A stretch of DNA of 64,000 nucleotides from contig NZ_CH724131.1 in assembly GCF_000152725.1 (NCBI RefSeq), positions 979,856 to 1,043,855 on the forward strand, in the 5' to 3' direction. The position numbers and the translations under genes are program-made. The notes beneath the pieces were generated by a model, which saw nothing but the letters and a program-made list of their open reading frames with translations, made no database searches and was not told the origin of the DNA. This document shows, piece by piece, positions 50,070-58,637 of this stretch (positions are counted from its first letter, which is position 1; each line of letters starts with the position of its first letter). The DNA is from Pseudooceanicola batsensis HTCC2597 (lineage in GTDB: Bacteria > Pseudomonadota > Alphaproteobacteria > Rhodobacterales > Rhodobacteraceae).

Positions 50070-50525
50070 CTATTCGGATGTCCTTGCTACCCGTTCTGGA
50101 ACGGCCTGCCCCTCGCTGAGAACATCGAGCAACGGGCAGTCAGGGGTGTCGGTGCCGGTGCAGCGTGCGATCGTTCCGGCGAGAACGGCTTCGATCATCT
50201 GGAGGTCGCGGATCTTCGCGCGGACGACGTCGAGGTGGTGGCGTCCCATTCGTTCGACCTCGGCGCAGGTATGGCTACCGCGATCGACGAGGGACAGCAG
50301 GCCGCGGATCTCTTCCATGGTGAAACCAAGATCCCGGGCGCGCATCACGAAGTTCAGCCGTTCCACATGAGGTGCGCCGTAGCGGCGATGGCCCGACGCC
50401 GTGCGCGGCGGATCGGGCATCAGGCCCACGTTCTCGTAGTAGCGGATCGTCTCGAGATTGCAGCCCGTCAAGCGCGCGAGATCCGAACGCTTTAGGTCGC
50501 TCGCAATGGCGTGACTATCGGACAT
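50070..50525 (-). CDS. merR: Mercury-type MerR transcriptional regulator
   Basis: A 151-residue MerR regulator. The HTH is at about residues 12-55 (LARLTGCNLETIRYYENVGL), followed by the dimerisation helix. The three Hg-binding cysteines are present: one in GSHTCAEVE, one in GTIARCTG and one in DTPDCPLLD. AAGGGG precedes the ATG at 50525; the frame upstream of it is not supported. It represses and, with Hg(II), activates the divergent mer operon by untwisting a 19-bp-spacer promoter. Confidence 0.93.
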   Translation of the reverse strand: MSDSHAIASDLKRSDLARLTGCNLETIRYYENVGLMPDPPRTASGHRRYGAPHVERLNFVMRARDLGFTMEEIRGLLSLVDRGSHTCAEVERMGRHHLDVVRAKIRDLQMIEAVLAGTIARCTGTDTPDCPLLDVLSEGQAVPERVARTSE

Positions 50526-50536
50526 GAGAAAACCCC

Positions 50537-50567
50537 TTGATCCTGTAGTTGCTACAGATCCTATCTT
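50537..50567 (+). promoter_or_regulatory. MerR-type promoter/operator
   Basis: The -35 TTGATC (50537-50542) and -10 TATCTT (50562-50567) are 19 bp apart, the long spacer typical of MerR-controlled promoters. The dyad CTGTAG-TTG-CTACAG fills 50543-50557. Confidence 0.85.
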
Positions 50568-50599
50568 GCCTGTCATCAGGCGACAACCACGGTGAAGCG

Positions 50600-50995
50600 A
50601 TGAGCGAGATGACTGAGATCGAGCGACAGGCACAAAACCATCCGGACAGGTCGGGATGGGCTGCCACCGGCGCCGGGGTGCTCGGCGCGCTGGCGATGAC
50701 CTCCTGTTGCATCCTCCCGCTGGTGCTTGTCAGCCTCGGCGTCACCGGCGTGTTCATCGGCCAGCTGACCGCTCTCTACGCCTACAAGTGGATGACATTT
50801 TTCCTCGCTACCGCGGCTCTCGGCTATGGTTTCTGGAAGGCCTATCGCCCGGTGACCGAGCACGTTTGCGACACCGGCGCCTGCGCCCGACCGGTGGATC
50901 GGGGCGTGATGCGGGCGCTTCTTTGGAGCGCATTGGCCGTCGTGCTGTTGGCCCTGGTTTTTCCCTATGTCGCCCCGCGCATCCTGACCTTCTGA
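50600..50995 (+). CDS. merT: Mercuric ion transporter MerT
   Basis: A 131-residue inner-membrane protein with three predicted helices. The Cys pair in MTSCCILPLVLVSLG on helix 1 and the loop cysteines of HVCDTGACARP are the Hg(II) ligands of MerT. It passes mercuric ion from MerP to cytosolic MerA. It is the first gene of the operon, with merP 13 bp downstream. Confidence 0.93.
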   Translation: MSEMTEIERQAQNHPDRSGWAATGAGVLGALAMTSCCILPLVLVSLGVTGVFIGQLTALYAYKWMTFFLATAALGYGFWKAYRPVTEHVCDTGACARPVDRGVMRALLWSALAVVLLALVFPYVAPRILTF

Positions 50996-51008
50996 TACGG
51001 AGACCCCG

Positions 51009-51305
51009 ATGAAACGAACACTTCTTGCCACAGCTCTGGTGCTGGCCCCTGCGATGTCGCTGGCGGACGAGGCCGAGACCAAGCTGCACGTCACCGGGCT
51101 AACCTGCCCTTCATGTAGCTACATCATCGCCACCGCTTTGAAAAAGGTAGAGAGCGTCCGGATCGCCGAGTTTACCGAGGGCGAGGCCGAGGACGGCACT
51201 TACCTGCTGCAATATGACGACGCCGTCACCGATCCCGAAGCTCTGATCGCTGCCGTGACTGGCGTTGGCTACGGCGCGGCGCTTGCCCCCGGAGGGGGCT
51301 CGTGA
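51009..51305 (+). CDS. merP: Periplasmic mercury-binding protein MerP
   Basis: A 98-residue protein with a signal peptide (about residues 1-19) and a heavy-metal-associated domain carrying GLTCPSCSY (CxxC) near residue 33. It binds Hg(II) in the periplasm and hands it to MerT. The stop overlaps the GTG of merF by 4 bp. Confidence 0.93.
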   Translation: MKRTLLATALVLAPAMSLADEAETKLHVTGLTCPSCSYIIATALKKVESVRIAEFTEGEAEDGTYLLQYDDAVTDPEALIAAVTGVGYGAALAPGGGS

Positions 51306-51532
51306 CCCAGCCCGAGACGCCCGCAGGCAAGAACGACCGCCTCCTGAAATTCGGGCTGATCGGCACAGTCGTCGTGGCGCTCTGCTGCTTCACGCCGATC
51401 CTCGTGATCCTGCTGGGCGCGGTCGGGCTGTCGGCCGTGCTTGGCTGGCTCGACATCGTGCTCCTGCCGGCGCTTGCGCTGTTCATCGGCATCACCCTCT
51501 ACGCGCTTTGGCGGCGCCAACGCATCAACTGA
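51302..51532 (+). CDS. merF: Mercuric transport protein MerF
   Basis: A 76-residue two-helix membrane protein. The Cys pair in VVALCCFTPILV on helix 1 matches MerF, a second Hg(II) transporter. It starts at a GTG overlapping the merP stop. The second conserved Cys pair often found near the C-terminus is missing (the tail reads WRRQRIN). Confidence 0.88.
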   Translation: MTQPETPAGKNDRLLKFGLIGTVVVALCCFTPILVILLGAVGLSAVLGWLDIVLLPALALFIGITLYALWRRQRIN

Positions 51533-51544
51533 AGAGAGACCGAC

Positions 51545-52960
51545 ATGAGAGATTGCTGCACCCCCGAGGGCGGCGCCTATGACCTTGCCGTGATCGGCGC
51601 AGGCTCGGCGGGATTTTCGGCCGCGATTACTGCCGCCGAAGCCGGGGCGCGGGTCGCCCTGATCGGCGACGGAACCATCGGCGGCACATGCGTCAACGTG
51701 GGCTGCGTGCCTTCCAAGGCGCTGATCCGCGCGGTGGAAGGTCTGCACCATGCCCGGGCCGCGAACCGGTTCGACGGTATCCAGGCCGAGGCCCGCGTGA
51801 CCGATTGGGCCGCGACAGTGGCGCAGAAGCAGGTGCTCGTGGAGGAGCTGCGCGCGGTGAAATACGTCGACGTGCTGCCCCGGCACGAGAACATCGACTA
51901 CATAGAGGGCCGCGCCAGCTTCGACGGCGAGGGCCGCCTGACAGTGAACGGCGCGGTCTTTCCGGCGACCAAGGTCGTCATCGCGACCGGCTCCCGACCG
52001 CATATGCCGGCAATTCCGGGCATCGAGGAGGTCGACGCCCTCGACAGCACCTCGGCACTGGAGCTGACCGAATTGCCAGCCTCGATGCTGGTGCTCGGCG
52101 CGGGCCATATCGGGGTGGAACTGGCGCAGCTCTTCGCCCGTGCGGGTGTCGAAGTGACGCTGATCAGCCGCCGGGGCGTGCTGCCGGAAGCAGAGCCAGA
52201 GATATCACAGGCGCTGGAGGGCTATCTGTCCGAGGAAGGCATCCGCCTGGTGCGGGTCGCGGGCTACGAGAGCGTGACCTGCGACGGCGATACCGTGCGT
52301 CTGACCACCACGGACGGCGCCATCTTCGACGCCGAGCGGCTGCTGCTCGCCACCGGACGGGTGCCGAACAGCGACGGGCTGAACCTCGGCTCTGCTGGGA
52401 TCGAGACCGACGTGCGGGGCGGGATCGTCACCGACGCGCAGATGCGCACCGCCAACCCGAACGTCTGGGCCGCAGGCGACGTCACCGGGCGCGACCAGTT
52501 CGTCTACATGGCGGCCTACGGTGCCAAGCTCGCGGCCCGCAACGCGGTGGCGGACGAGGTGCGCAGCTATGACAACGGCACGATGCCCTGGGTTGTCTTC
52601 TCCGACCCGCAGGTGGCGGGCGTGGGGCTGAGCGAAGCACAGGTGCGGGCTGCCGGGCATGAGGTCGTGACCTCGGTCCTGCCGCTCGATGCCTTGCCGC
52701 GCGCGCTCGCCGCCCGCGACACGCGCGGGCTGATCAAGCTGGTGGCGGAGGCGGGAAGCAAGCGTCTCTTGGGCGCGCAGATCCTCGCCCCCGAAGGGGC
52801 TGACAGTATCCAGACAGCGGCGATGGCGCTGAAGGCGGGGCTGACCTACGAGGAGCTGGGCGACACCATTATGCCCTATCTCACCACGGTCGAGGGGCTG
52901 AAACTCGCCGCTCAGACTTTCGAGAAGGACGTGGCCGCGCTCAGCTGCTGTGCAGGGTGA
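51545..52960 (+). CDS. merA: Mercuric reductase MerA
   Basis: A 471-residue cytosolic flavoprotein that reduces Hg(II) to volatile Hg(0) with NADPH. The FAD motif VIGAGSAGFSAA, the redox-active GTCVNVGCVPSKAL, the NADPH motif VLGAGHIGVELA and the C-terminal Cys pair in LSCCAG are all present. It lacks the N-terminal MerP-like domain found in many MerA proteins. It is 12 bp downstream of merF in the same operon. Confidence 0.96.
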   Translation: MRDCCTPEGGAYDLAVIGAGSAGFSAAITAAEAGARVALIGDGTIGGTCVNVGCVPSKALIRAVEGLHHARAANRFDGIQAEARVTDWAATVAQKQVLVEELRAVKYVDVLPRHENIDYIEGRASFDGEGRLTVNGAVFPATKVVIATGSRPHMPAIPGIEEVDALDSTSALELTELPASMLVLGAGHIGVELAQLFARAGVEVTLISRRGVLPEAEPEISQALEGYLSEEGIRLVRVAGYESVTCDGDTVRLTTTDGAIFDAERLLLATGRVPNSDGLNLGSAGIETDVRGGIVTDAQMRTANPNVWAAGDVTGRDQFVYMAAYGAKLAARNAVADEVRSYDNGTMPWVVFSDPQVAGVGLSEAQVRAAGHEVVTSVLPLDALPRALAARDTRGLIKLVAEAGSKRLLGAQILAPEGADSIQTAAMALKAGLTYEELGDTIMPYLTTVEGLKLAAQTFEKDVAALSCCAG

Positions 52961-52963
52961 CCT

Positions 52964-53326
52964 ATGAGTGACAAGTCTTCGCGCGATCTCCTTGGCTCCG
53001 CCAGCGGCTCTGTCATCGCTTGGTGGCTGCCCATCGGGGCCATGCTCCTGGCGATCCCGCTCTCCGATGGCCCCAAGACGGTGATCTGGCTTGTGGCGCT
53101 GGTCTGGATGGGCGGCGCCTGCTTCCTCAACGCCCGGCGCTGCGGTCGTGTCCATTGCCGCTACACCGGGCCGTATCTGCTGGCGATGACGCTTCCGGTG
53201 CTGGGCCATGGCACTGGGCTGGTGCCGCTGGGCGACGGGGGATGGCACTGGCTCGGCCTCGCGGTCGGCGGAGGCACCGCGGCGATCTGGGGGCTGAGCG
53301 AACGCATCATGGGCAGATACCGCTGA
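52964..53326 (+). CDS. Small membrane protein of the mer operon
   Basis: A 120-residue protein with three or four hydrophobic segments and a conserved-looking loop NARRCGRVHCRYTGPYLL holding two cysteines. It starts 3 bp after the merA stop. The cysteine loop suggests mercury or thiol binding, but I do not recognise a named family (it is not MerE, MerC or MerH by length and motif). Confidence 0.7.
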   Translation: MSDKSSRDLLGSASGSVIAWWLPIGAMLLAIPLSDGPKTVIWLVALVWMGGACFLNARRCGRVHCRYTGPYLLAMTLPVLGHGTGLVPLGDGGWHWLGLAVGGGTAAIWGLSERIMGRYR

Positions 53327-53373
53327 GCGCAAGGAACCTACCCATCCGACCGGCAAAACAACGAGGAGCAGAC

Positions 53374-54720
53374 ATGACAGGGACACTCGACCTGATCGTC
53401 ATCGGCGCCGGCATGGCCGGGATCAACGCCGCGAAGAAATGCAGCAAGGCCGGCTGGTCGGTCGCCATTGTCGATGAACTTCCTTACGGCGGCACATGCG
53501 CGCTCAGGGGCTGCGACCCAAAGAAGATGCTGCGTGCCGGTGCCGAGGCGATCGAGGCCGCTCGGAGACTTGAGGACAAGGGCATCACGGGGGCGCCCCA
53601 GATCGACTGGCCCGCGCTGATGAGACACAAGGAAAGCTTCACCGATCCGGTGCCCGAGAACATGGAAAGCGGGCTGCGGGAGGCCGGGGTGCGAACGCTG
53701 CACGGTCGTGCTCGCTTCACGGCCGAAGATCGGATCGGGGTCGAAGGTCATGGCGAGATCGGCTTTCGCCACGCGCTGATCGCTACAGGAGCAAAGCCGC
53801 GGCCGCTGAACTTCCCCGGCGCCAAAAAGTTGATCGACAGCACCGACTTCCTCAACCTCGCTGAGCTGCCCCACCGTATCGTCCTTGTCGGCGGCGGCTA
53901 CATCTCATTCGAGTTCGCCCATATCGCGGCGCGGGCGGGGGCGGAGGTGACGATCCTCGACCGGGGTGCGCGGCAGCTGAAGATGTTCGATCCCGATCTT
54001 GTCGACATGTTGATCGAGCGCAGCCGCGCGGCCGGGATCGAGATCATCTCTGAGGCCGTGATCGAGCGGGTCGAAGAGGCAGAGGGAGCCCACTGCGTGG
54101 TTTACCGGAAGGGGGACGAAAACCATGCCATCGAGGCGGACCTCCTCGTCCACGGCGCCGGTCGGGTGCCTGCCCTCGACCATCTCGACCTCGCTGCTGC
54201 CGGGATCGAAACCGAGCATGGCGGCGTGGAGGTCACACCCTGGCTCCAATCATCGTCGAACCCGCGCATCTTCGCGGCAGGCGACGCCGCCGCATCCGGG
54301 GGCAAGCCGCTGACCCCGGTGGCGGTGTTCGAAGGCAAGATCGCGGCCTCGAACATGCTCACGGACAAGCGGACCGAGCCCGACTACACCGGCGTGCCGA
54401 GCGTGGTGTTCACCATTCCCGAGCTTGCGCGGGTTGGCCTCCTCGAGGAGGAGGCGCGAGCAAGGGGCGAAGTCGATGTCAGCTTCACCGACACCTCGGA
54501 CTGGTTCTCGCAGAAGCGGCTGGGCGAAAGTCACGCGAGCGCGAAGGTCATTACCGGCACGGACGGCAAGATCCTTGGCGCGCACATGTTCGGCCCGGAC
54601 TACGCCGAGTTGATCAACGTCTTTTCTCTCGCGATCAAGCTGGGGCTGACGGCGGCGCAGGTGAAATCGATGCCCGCGGCCTATCCGACTGGGGCGTCGG
54701 ACATCGGGTCAATGTTCTGA
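53374..54720 (+). CDS. Pyridine nucleotide-disulfide oxidoreductase (glutathione-reductase-like)
   Basis: A 448-residue FAD/NAD(P) disulfide oxidoreductase. VIGAGMAGINAA binds FAD; the redox motif GGTCALRGCDPKK keeps the CxxxxC spacing of the family; VLVGGGYISFEFA binds the nicotinamide nucleotide; IFAAGDAAASGG binds the FAD ribityl chain. The C-terminus ends ...YPTGASDIGSMF; the usual glutathione-reductase HPT is YPT here, so the catalytic His is absent. It may reduce a small disulfide that supplies thiols for the Hg pathway (inference). GAGGAG is upstream. Confidence 0.88.
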   Translation: MTGTLDLIVIGAGMAGINAAKKCSKAGWSVAIVDELPYGGTCALRGCDPKKMLRAGAEAIEAARRLEDKGITGAPQIDWPALMRHKESFTDPVPENMESGLREAGVRTLHGRARFTAEDRIGVEGHGEIGFRHALIATGAKPRPLNFPGAKKLIDSTDFLNLAELPHRIVLVGGGYISFEFAHIAARAGAEVTILDRGARQLKMFDPDLVDMLIERSRAAGIEIISEAVIERVEEAEGAHCVVYRKGDENHAIEADLLVHGAGRVPALDHLDLAAAGIETEHGGVEVTPWLQSSSNPRIFAAGDAAASGGKPLTPVAVFEGKIAASNMLTDKRTEPDYTGVPSVVFTIPELARVGLLEEEARARGEVDVSFTDTSDWFSQKRLGESHASAKVITGTDGKILGAHMFGPDYAELINVFSLAIKLGLTAAQVKSMPAAYPTGASDIGSMF

Positions 54721-54781
54721 CCGGCGGCCATCTGCCCGGATTGCCTGCACGTCGACCAAGAAACCGAATAAGACGAGGGAC

Positions 54782-55450
54782 ATGGAGTTTTCTGATCAAT
54801 CGATCCTGCTTGCCCTTGGCCTCGGCCTCCTCGGCTTTATTGAGCCCTGCACCTTCGGGGCGCATATGCTGTTCCTCTCGGCCCAAGAGGGACGTAGGCT
54901 GCGACAGCGTTTAAGCGCGGCAGTGGTTTTCCTACTGGCGCGGCTTGTCGTCATGGGCGGGTTCGGCGGCCTGATCGTCCTCCTCGGCCAGCGCCTGATC
55001 GGTGTTCAGACCGGGATGTGGCTGGTCTTCGGAGCGATCTACCTCGGCTTCGGGATCGCGATCATCGCGGGAGGTGACAGTGGGCTTCGCCGGCGGGTCC
55101 GGTTCGCGCCGGACCGCTGGAAGATCGCCGACGCGCCGCTCCTGCAAGGTGCAGCCTTCGGGTTGAACATCCCCGCCTGCGCTGCGCCCATCCTGTTTGG
55201 GCTGATCGGCACCGCGACCGTCAGCGGCTCGGCCGCGAGCGGCGTGCTGATGATGTCCGTCTTCGCCCTGGCGCTCTCGCTGCCGCTCATTCCCCTATCC
55301 ATCGCGCCCGGACTTGCAGGCGGGCTCGACCGGGTCGCGAACTGGCTGAGGCCGCGCCGTTGGCTCCTGGGCGCGGTTTTCATCGACCTGGGCCTGTGGT
55401 CGATCTGGTTCGGGCTCTTCGTTGATCCGGCGGACTGGAGCGGCAGGTGA
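54782..55450 (+). CDS. CcdA/DsbD-family membrane electron-transfer protein
   Basis: A 222-residue, six-helix membrane protein. The paired cysteines typical of CcdA are in FIEPCTFGAHM (helix 1) and LNIPACAAPILFG (helix 4). Such proteins carry reducing equivalents from cytosolic thioredoxin to the periplasm. Its place in the mer operon, after a disulfide reductase, suggests keeping MerP or MerT cysteines reduced (inference). It overlaps the next gene by 4 bp. Confidence 0.82.
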   Translation: MEFSDQSILLALGLGLLGFIEPCTFGAHMLFLSAQEGRRLRQRLSAAVVFLLARLVVMGGFGGLIVLLGQRLIGVQTGMWLVFGAIYLGFGIAIIAGGDSGLRRRVRFAPDRWKIADAPLLQGAAFGLNIPACAAPILFGLIGTATVSGSAASGVLMMSVFALALSLPLIPLSIAPGLAGGLDRVANWLRPRRWLLGAVFIDLGLWSIWFGLFVDPADWSGR

Positions 55451-56700
55451 CCCCCTGCCGCCGGTTCTGGCATGTCGCGGGCGCCGGCGCAGCATTTCAG
55501 GCCGGCTCGGCGGCGGTGGACAGCGCCACTGTAATGTCGGCGTCGGTCTTCCAGCTGACAGGCAGCCCGGTGGCCGTAGGCGCAGTCTCCACGAGACTGC
55601 GGCTCGGCTGGCTCCTGCCGCAGCTCTTCGTGGGCTACCTTGCCGGGCGCAGTGGCTCCTCGATGCCGTTCTACGTCCTCGGCGCCTTCGGGCGAACGAC
55701 AGCCATCGCCGCGCTCGCTGGCGTCCTGTGGATCGGAGCGAGCGCAGGATGGAGTTCGGCAACTCTTGGCGCGGTCACGCTCGGTTTGTGGGCCGTCTAC
55801 GCCTGTCTCAGCGGCATCGTCGGCGTGCCCTACAACGACATCGTGGCACGGTCCGTGCCATCCCGCCAGCGGAGTAGGCTCCTCGCGGTCCGCTTCTTCG
55901 GGGGAGGCCTTGTGGCCCTGCTTGTCGCCGCCGTCGCGGACAGGCTCCTCCGGGCGCTCGACTTCCCTGCTTCCTACGCGGCGGTTCTGGGTATCGCCGC
56001 CGTGTTGATGCTGGTGTCGTCCGTTGTCTTCACCTCGATGGGGGAACCTGTGAGAGCCACTCCGCCGAAGGCGGCCGCCAGCTTCGGAGCCTATCTGAAA
56101 GAAGGTGCCGAGACATTCCGCAGCGACGCCGTGTTCCATCGCTTCGTCTTCGCGCAGTGGTGCGGCGGCGCCGTGCTCGCCGCAGCGCCCTTCTTCGTGG
56201 TCGCAGCGGACTCGCTGGGCATGAGCCTGCAAAACGTGGCGCTTCTGCTGGGAGCCCAGACGGCGGGCGCCTTGCTCAGCAACCCGCTATGGGGCTGGTG
56301 GGGCGACCGGTTGGGCAAGCTCAGCCTGATGCGCGTGATCGCGGCCAGCCGCATCGCGCCGCCGGTCGCGCTTCTCGCGCTGCTGATGGTTCCAATTTCA
56401 CATGCTGCGCTCATGCCGGCGCTGCTGGCTGTCTTCCTACTGCTTGGCGCCCTGGCGAATGGCTTGACCATCGCGGTCATCGAACTGCTCATGGAGATAT
56501 CGCCGGAGGAGCGCCGACCCGCATACAGCGGCTATTTCAACGCGCTTACGGCGCCGGCCTTCGTGTTGCCATTCGTCGGCGGATTTGCTGTCGCTGCGCT
56601 GGATACCTGGATCGTCTTCCTCATCGCGCTTGCAGCCGCACTCGGCCAGTCACTTCTGCTCGACCGCATCGAAGCTGGACAGGGCCGGGAAGGGCATTGA
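55447..56700 (+). CDS. Major facilitator superfamily transporter
   Basis: A 417-residue, 12-helix MFS protein from a GTG start that overlaps the previous stop. The N-terminal half lacks a clear motif A; the segment GWWGDRLGKLSLMRVIAAS in the middle is a motif A copy in the C-terminal half. It is the last gene of the mer operon, convergent with ccdA on the other strand. The substrate is unknown. Confidence 0.85.
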   Translation: MTPCRRFWHVAGAGAAFQAGSAAVDSATVMSASVFQLTGSPVAVGAVSTRLRLGWLLPQLFVGYLAGRSGSSMPFYVLGAFGRTTAIAALAGVLWIGASAGWSSATLGAVTLGLWAVYACLSGIVGVPYNDIVARSVPSRQRSRLLAVRFFGGGLVALLVAAVADRLLRALDFPASYAAVLGIAAVLMLVSSVVFTSMGEPVRATPPKAAASFGAYLKEGAETFRSDAVFHRFVFAQWCGGAVLAAAPFFVVAADSLGMSLQNVALLLGAQTAGALLSNPLWGWWGDRLGKLSLMRVIAASRIAPPVALLALLMVPISHAALMPALLAVFLLLGALANGLTIAVIELLMEISPEERRPAYSGYFNALTAPAFVLPFVGGFAVAALDTWIVFLIALAAALGQSLLLDRIEAGQGREGH

Positions 56701-56826
56701 GTTCAAAGTTGGAAAACCGAATAAGGCCCTTGTTGCAGTCGAGCGGGGTCCATCCGTGGTGCGCTTCATAGATGCCCATGCCGTTTCCCCATGCAAATGT
56801 CGCACGATACCACCGTAATCCGGTGC

Positions 56827-57552
56827 CTATCCGATCGCTCCCAAGGCCGGAAACGTCTCGAGCAACCAGTAGGAAAAGACGGTCAGCTGGCCGGTCATCA
56901 TCGCGAGCCCCATCAGTATCATCACCGCCCCGGCGACCCTGTGCAGGCCGCGCCCCAAGCCACGGACCCTGCGCAGCCTCGTGCCGGCCTGCTGGATAAA
57001 GGCAGCGACCAAGACGAAGGGCACGCCGAGCCCGACGGAGTAGACCGCGAGGAGCGCCACTCCTTCGCCCATGGTCGTCTGCATGGCGCTCGCCATGAGG
57101 ATCGCGCCGAGGATCGGCCCGATGCATGGGGTCCAGCCGAAGCCGAAGGCGAGGCCGAGGACATAAGACGCCATGGGCTGCCCGCCGGGAATATCGAGAT
57201 CGAAGCGCAGGTCGCGCTCCAGCGCACGAATACGGGCCGCGCCCAGCATGAACAGACCGAACAGCGCGACGATCGCCCCGCCGAGGATGTTCAGCTCAAA
57301 GCGCCATCGCAGCAGGGCCTGCCCGAGCGCGGTGGCGGAGGCGCCAAGCGCGATGAAGATCGTCGAGAACCCGAGCACGAAGCACAGGCTCAGCCAGATC
57401 ATGGCGGCCCGACTCGGCGCCTTGCCCGGTCCCGTGCGCCCGGCGATGTAGGAGACATAGCCGGGCACCAGCGGCAGGACGCAAGGCGACAGGAAGGACA
57501 CCGTGCCGGCCAGAAGCGCGGCGAGAAGGCCGAGGGTCTGGATGTCAGGCAT
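56827..57552 (-). CDS. ccdA: Cytochrome c biogenesis/thiol transport protein CcdA
   Basis: A 241-residue, six-helix membrane protein. FLSPCVLPLVPGY (helix 1) and FGWTPCIGPILG (helix 4) contain the catalytic cysteine pair of CcdA. It moves electrons from thioredoxin to periplasmic thiol proteins such as the TlpA/DsbE-type protein and SCO proteins of the same operon. It is the last of eleven tightly spaced minus-strand genes, 3 bp after the preceding one. Confidence 0.93.
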   Translation of the reverse strand: MPDIQTLGLLAALLAGTVSFLSPCVLPLVPGYVSYIAGRTGPGKAPSRAAMIWLSLCFVLGFSTIFIALGASATALGQALLRWRFELNILGGAIVALFGLFMLGAARIRALERDLRFDLDIPGGQPMASYVLGLAFGFGWTPCIGPILGAILMASAMQTTMGEGVALLAVYSVGLGVPFVLVAAFIQQAGTRLRRVRGLGRGLHRVAGAVMILMGLAMMTGQLTVFSYWLLETFPALGAIG

Positions 57553-57555
57553 GGC

Positions 57556-58032
57556 TCACTTCCGCCACGCGCGCGGGGAGGTGGCGCCGAGATAGGCTGC
57601 CGTGGGCACGACGAGCCATTGCAGGAACGGCGTCAGGCCAGCATCGATGACCGGGATCACCGGCATGATGTCGCGATAGGCCCAGGCCTCCCGCACGACG
57701 ATGTTCAGCCACTCGCTGAAAACGGTGTATCCAACTCCCATTACCACGGCGGCCAGGAGCACCGGGATTGACCGCTGCTTTGGCCACTCCGCGCGTCCGA
57801 ACAGGAACAGCGCCAGAAGCAGGGTGCTGAAGGCGATCATCAGATCGCCGCCCGTGCAATGCACGATGGCGAAAACGATCTCGCCCGCGCTGCCCTCGGT
57901 CCAGATCGTGTAGAGCGGGATGTGGGCGACTTCCCAGAGCAGATGGCCGATGAGGGAGAACAGAAAATAGCGCCGTAGAACCCCCAGCCAGTCCGGGGTC
58001 GCCGCGACGCTTGCTGAATTTGTCACCGTCAT
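57556..58032 (-). CDS. Four- or five-helix membrane protein of the copper/thiol operon
   Basis: A 158-residue inner-membrane protein (RRYFLFSLIGHLLWEVAHIPLY as the opening helix region). It contains His and Trp residues at helix ends and one cysteine (IVHCTGGDLM). The start overlaps the upstream SCO-like gene stop by 4 bp (ATGA). No named family recognised; the conserved-looking GHLLWE and EWLNI segments deserve a profile search. Confidence 0.65.
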   Translation of the reverse strand: MTVTNSASVAATPDWLGVLRRYFLFSLIGHLLWEVAHIPLYTIWTEGSAGEIVFAIVHCTGGDLMIAFSTLLLALFLFGRAEWPKQRSIPVLLAAVVMGVGYTVFSEWLNIVVREAWAYRDIMPVIPVIDAGLTPFLQWLVVPTAAYLGATSPRAWRK

Positions 58033-58637
58033 TCGAACCACCCCAGCGCCCTGTCGAGAATGCCTTCGGGTTCCGGATGCGGATGCGCGTTGGTCAGCCC
58101 GTTGATATGCATGAGGAGATTGAGCGGCTCGAAATCGGTCCCGTGAAAGATGCCGACATGGCGGCCCTGCCGGTCAAAAAGGTGGATCATCGTCGCCTCG
58201 TCCGAGCGCTCTGAGACAGCAGCGAGCCGCGCCTCGAGATCCTCAAGGCCGCCCTGCGACCGCACCATCGACCAGTTCTCGGCGTCGAGCGTATCAATGT
58301 CCGCCGCATCCTCGACCACGGTCACGAAGCCGACCATCTCGCGCATGGGGCCCGCATTGAGCGAGGTGACGGTCTTCGCCAACCGCTGGTGCTGCGCGTC
58401 GCAGGCCTCGGTGCAGGATGCCTGACGGAAATTGACCACGAGAATGCGCCCGGCGAAGTCTTCCAGGCTTAGTGTTTCCCCGTCCTCGGTGACGAGGTCG
58501 GGTCCGGGCCGGAAGATCGCCTCGAAGCCCGGTTCCTTTTCGGCCGTGACTTCGTTCAACCGCTTCCCGGGGTGATCGGCCGAGGCTGCTGAGCCAACCA
58601 TGGCGGCTGTCATGGAGATGAGAATTGCCTGTCGCAT
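58029..58637 (-). CDS. SCO/thioredoxin-fold protein with Cx3C motif
   Basis: A 202-residue exported protein (signal peptide about residues 1-20). RILVVNFRQASCTEACDAQH carries a SCO-type Cx3C pair near residues 74-78. The His expected late in SCO proteins may be the one in FDRQGRHVGIFHG. It is more divergent than the SCO gene next to it. Its ATG shares one base with the stop of that gene. Confidence 0.78.
   Translation of the reverse strand: MRQAILISMTAAMVGSAASADHPGKRLNEVTAEKEPGFEAIFRPGPDLVTEDGETLSLEDFAGRILVVNFRQASCTEACDAQHQRLAKTVTSLNAGPMREMVGFVTVVEDAADIDTLDAENWSMVRSQGGLEDLEARLAAVSERSDEATMIHLFDRQGRHVGIFHGTDFEPLNLLMHINGLTNAHPHPEPEGILDRALGWFE

Noticed and set aside
56701-56826. A possible small minus-strand gene after ccdA
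   Set aside because: The frame is open only by extension of a ccdA shadow and has no start site of its own; it is a short convergent spacer.
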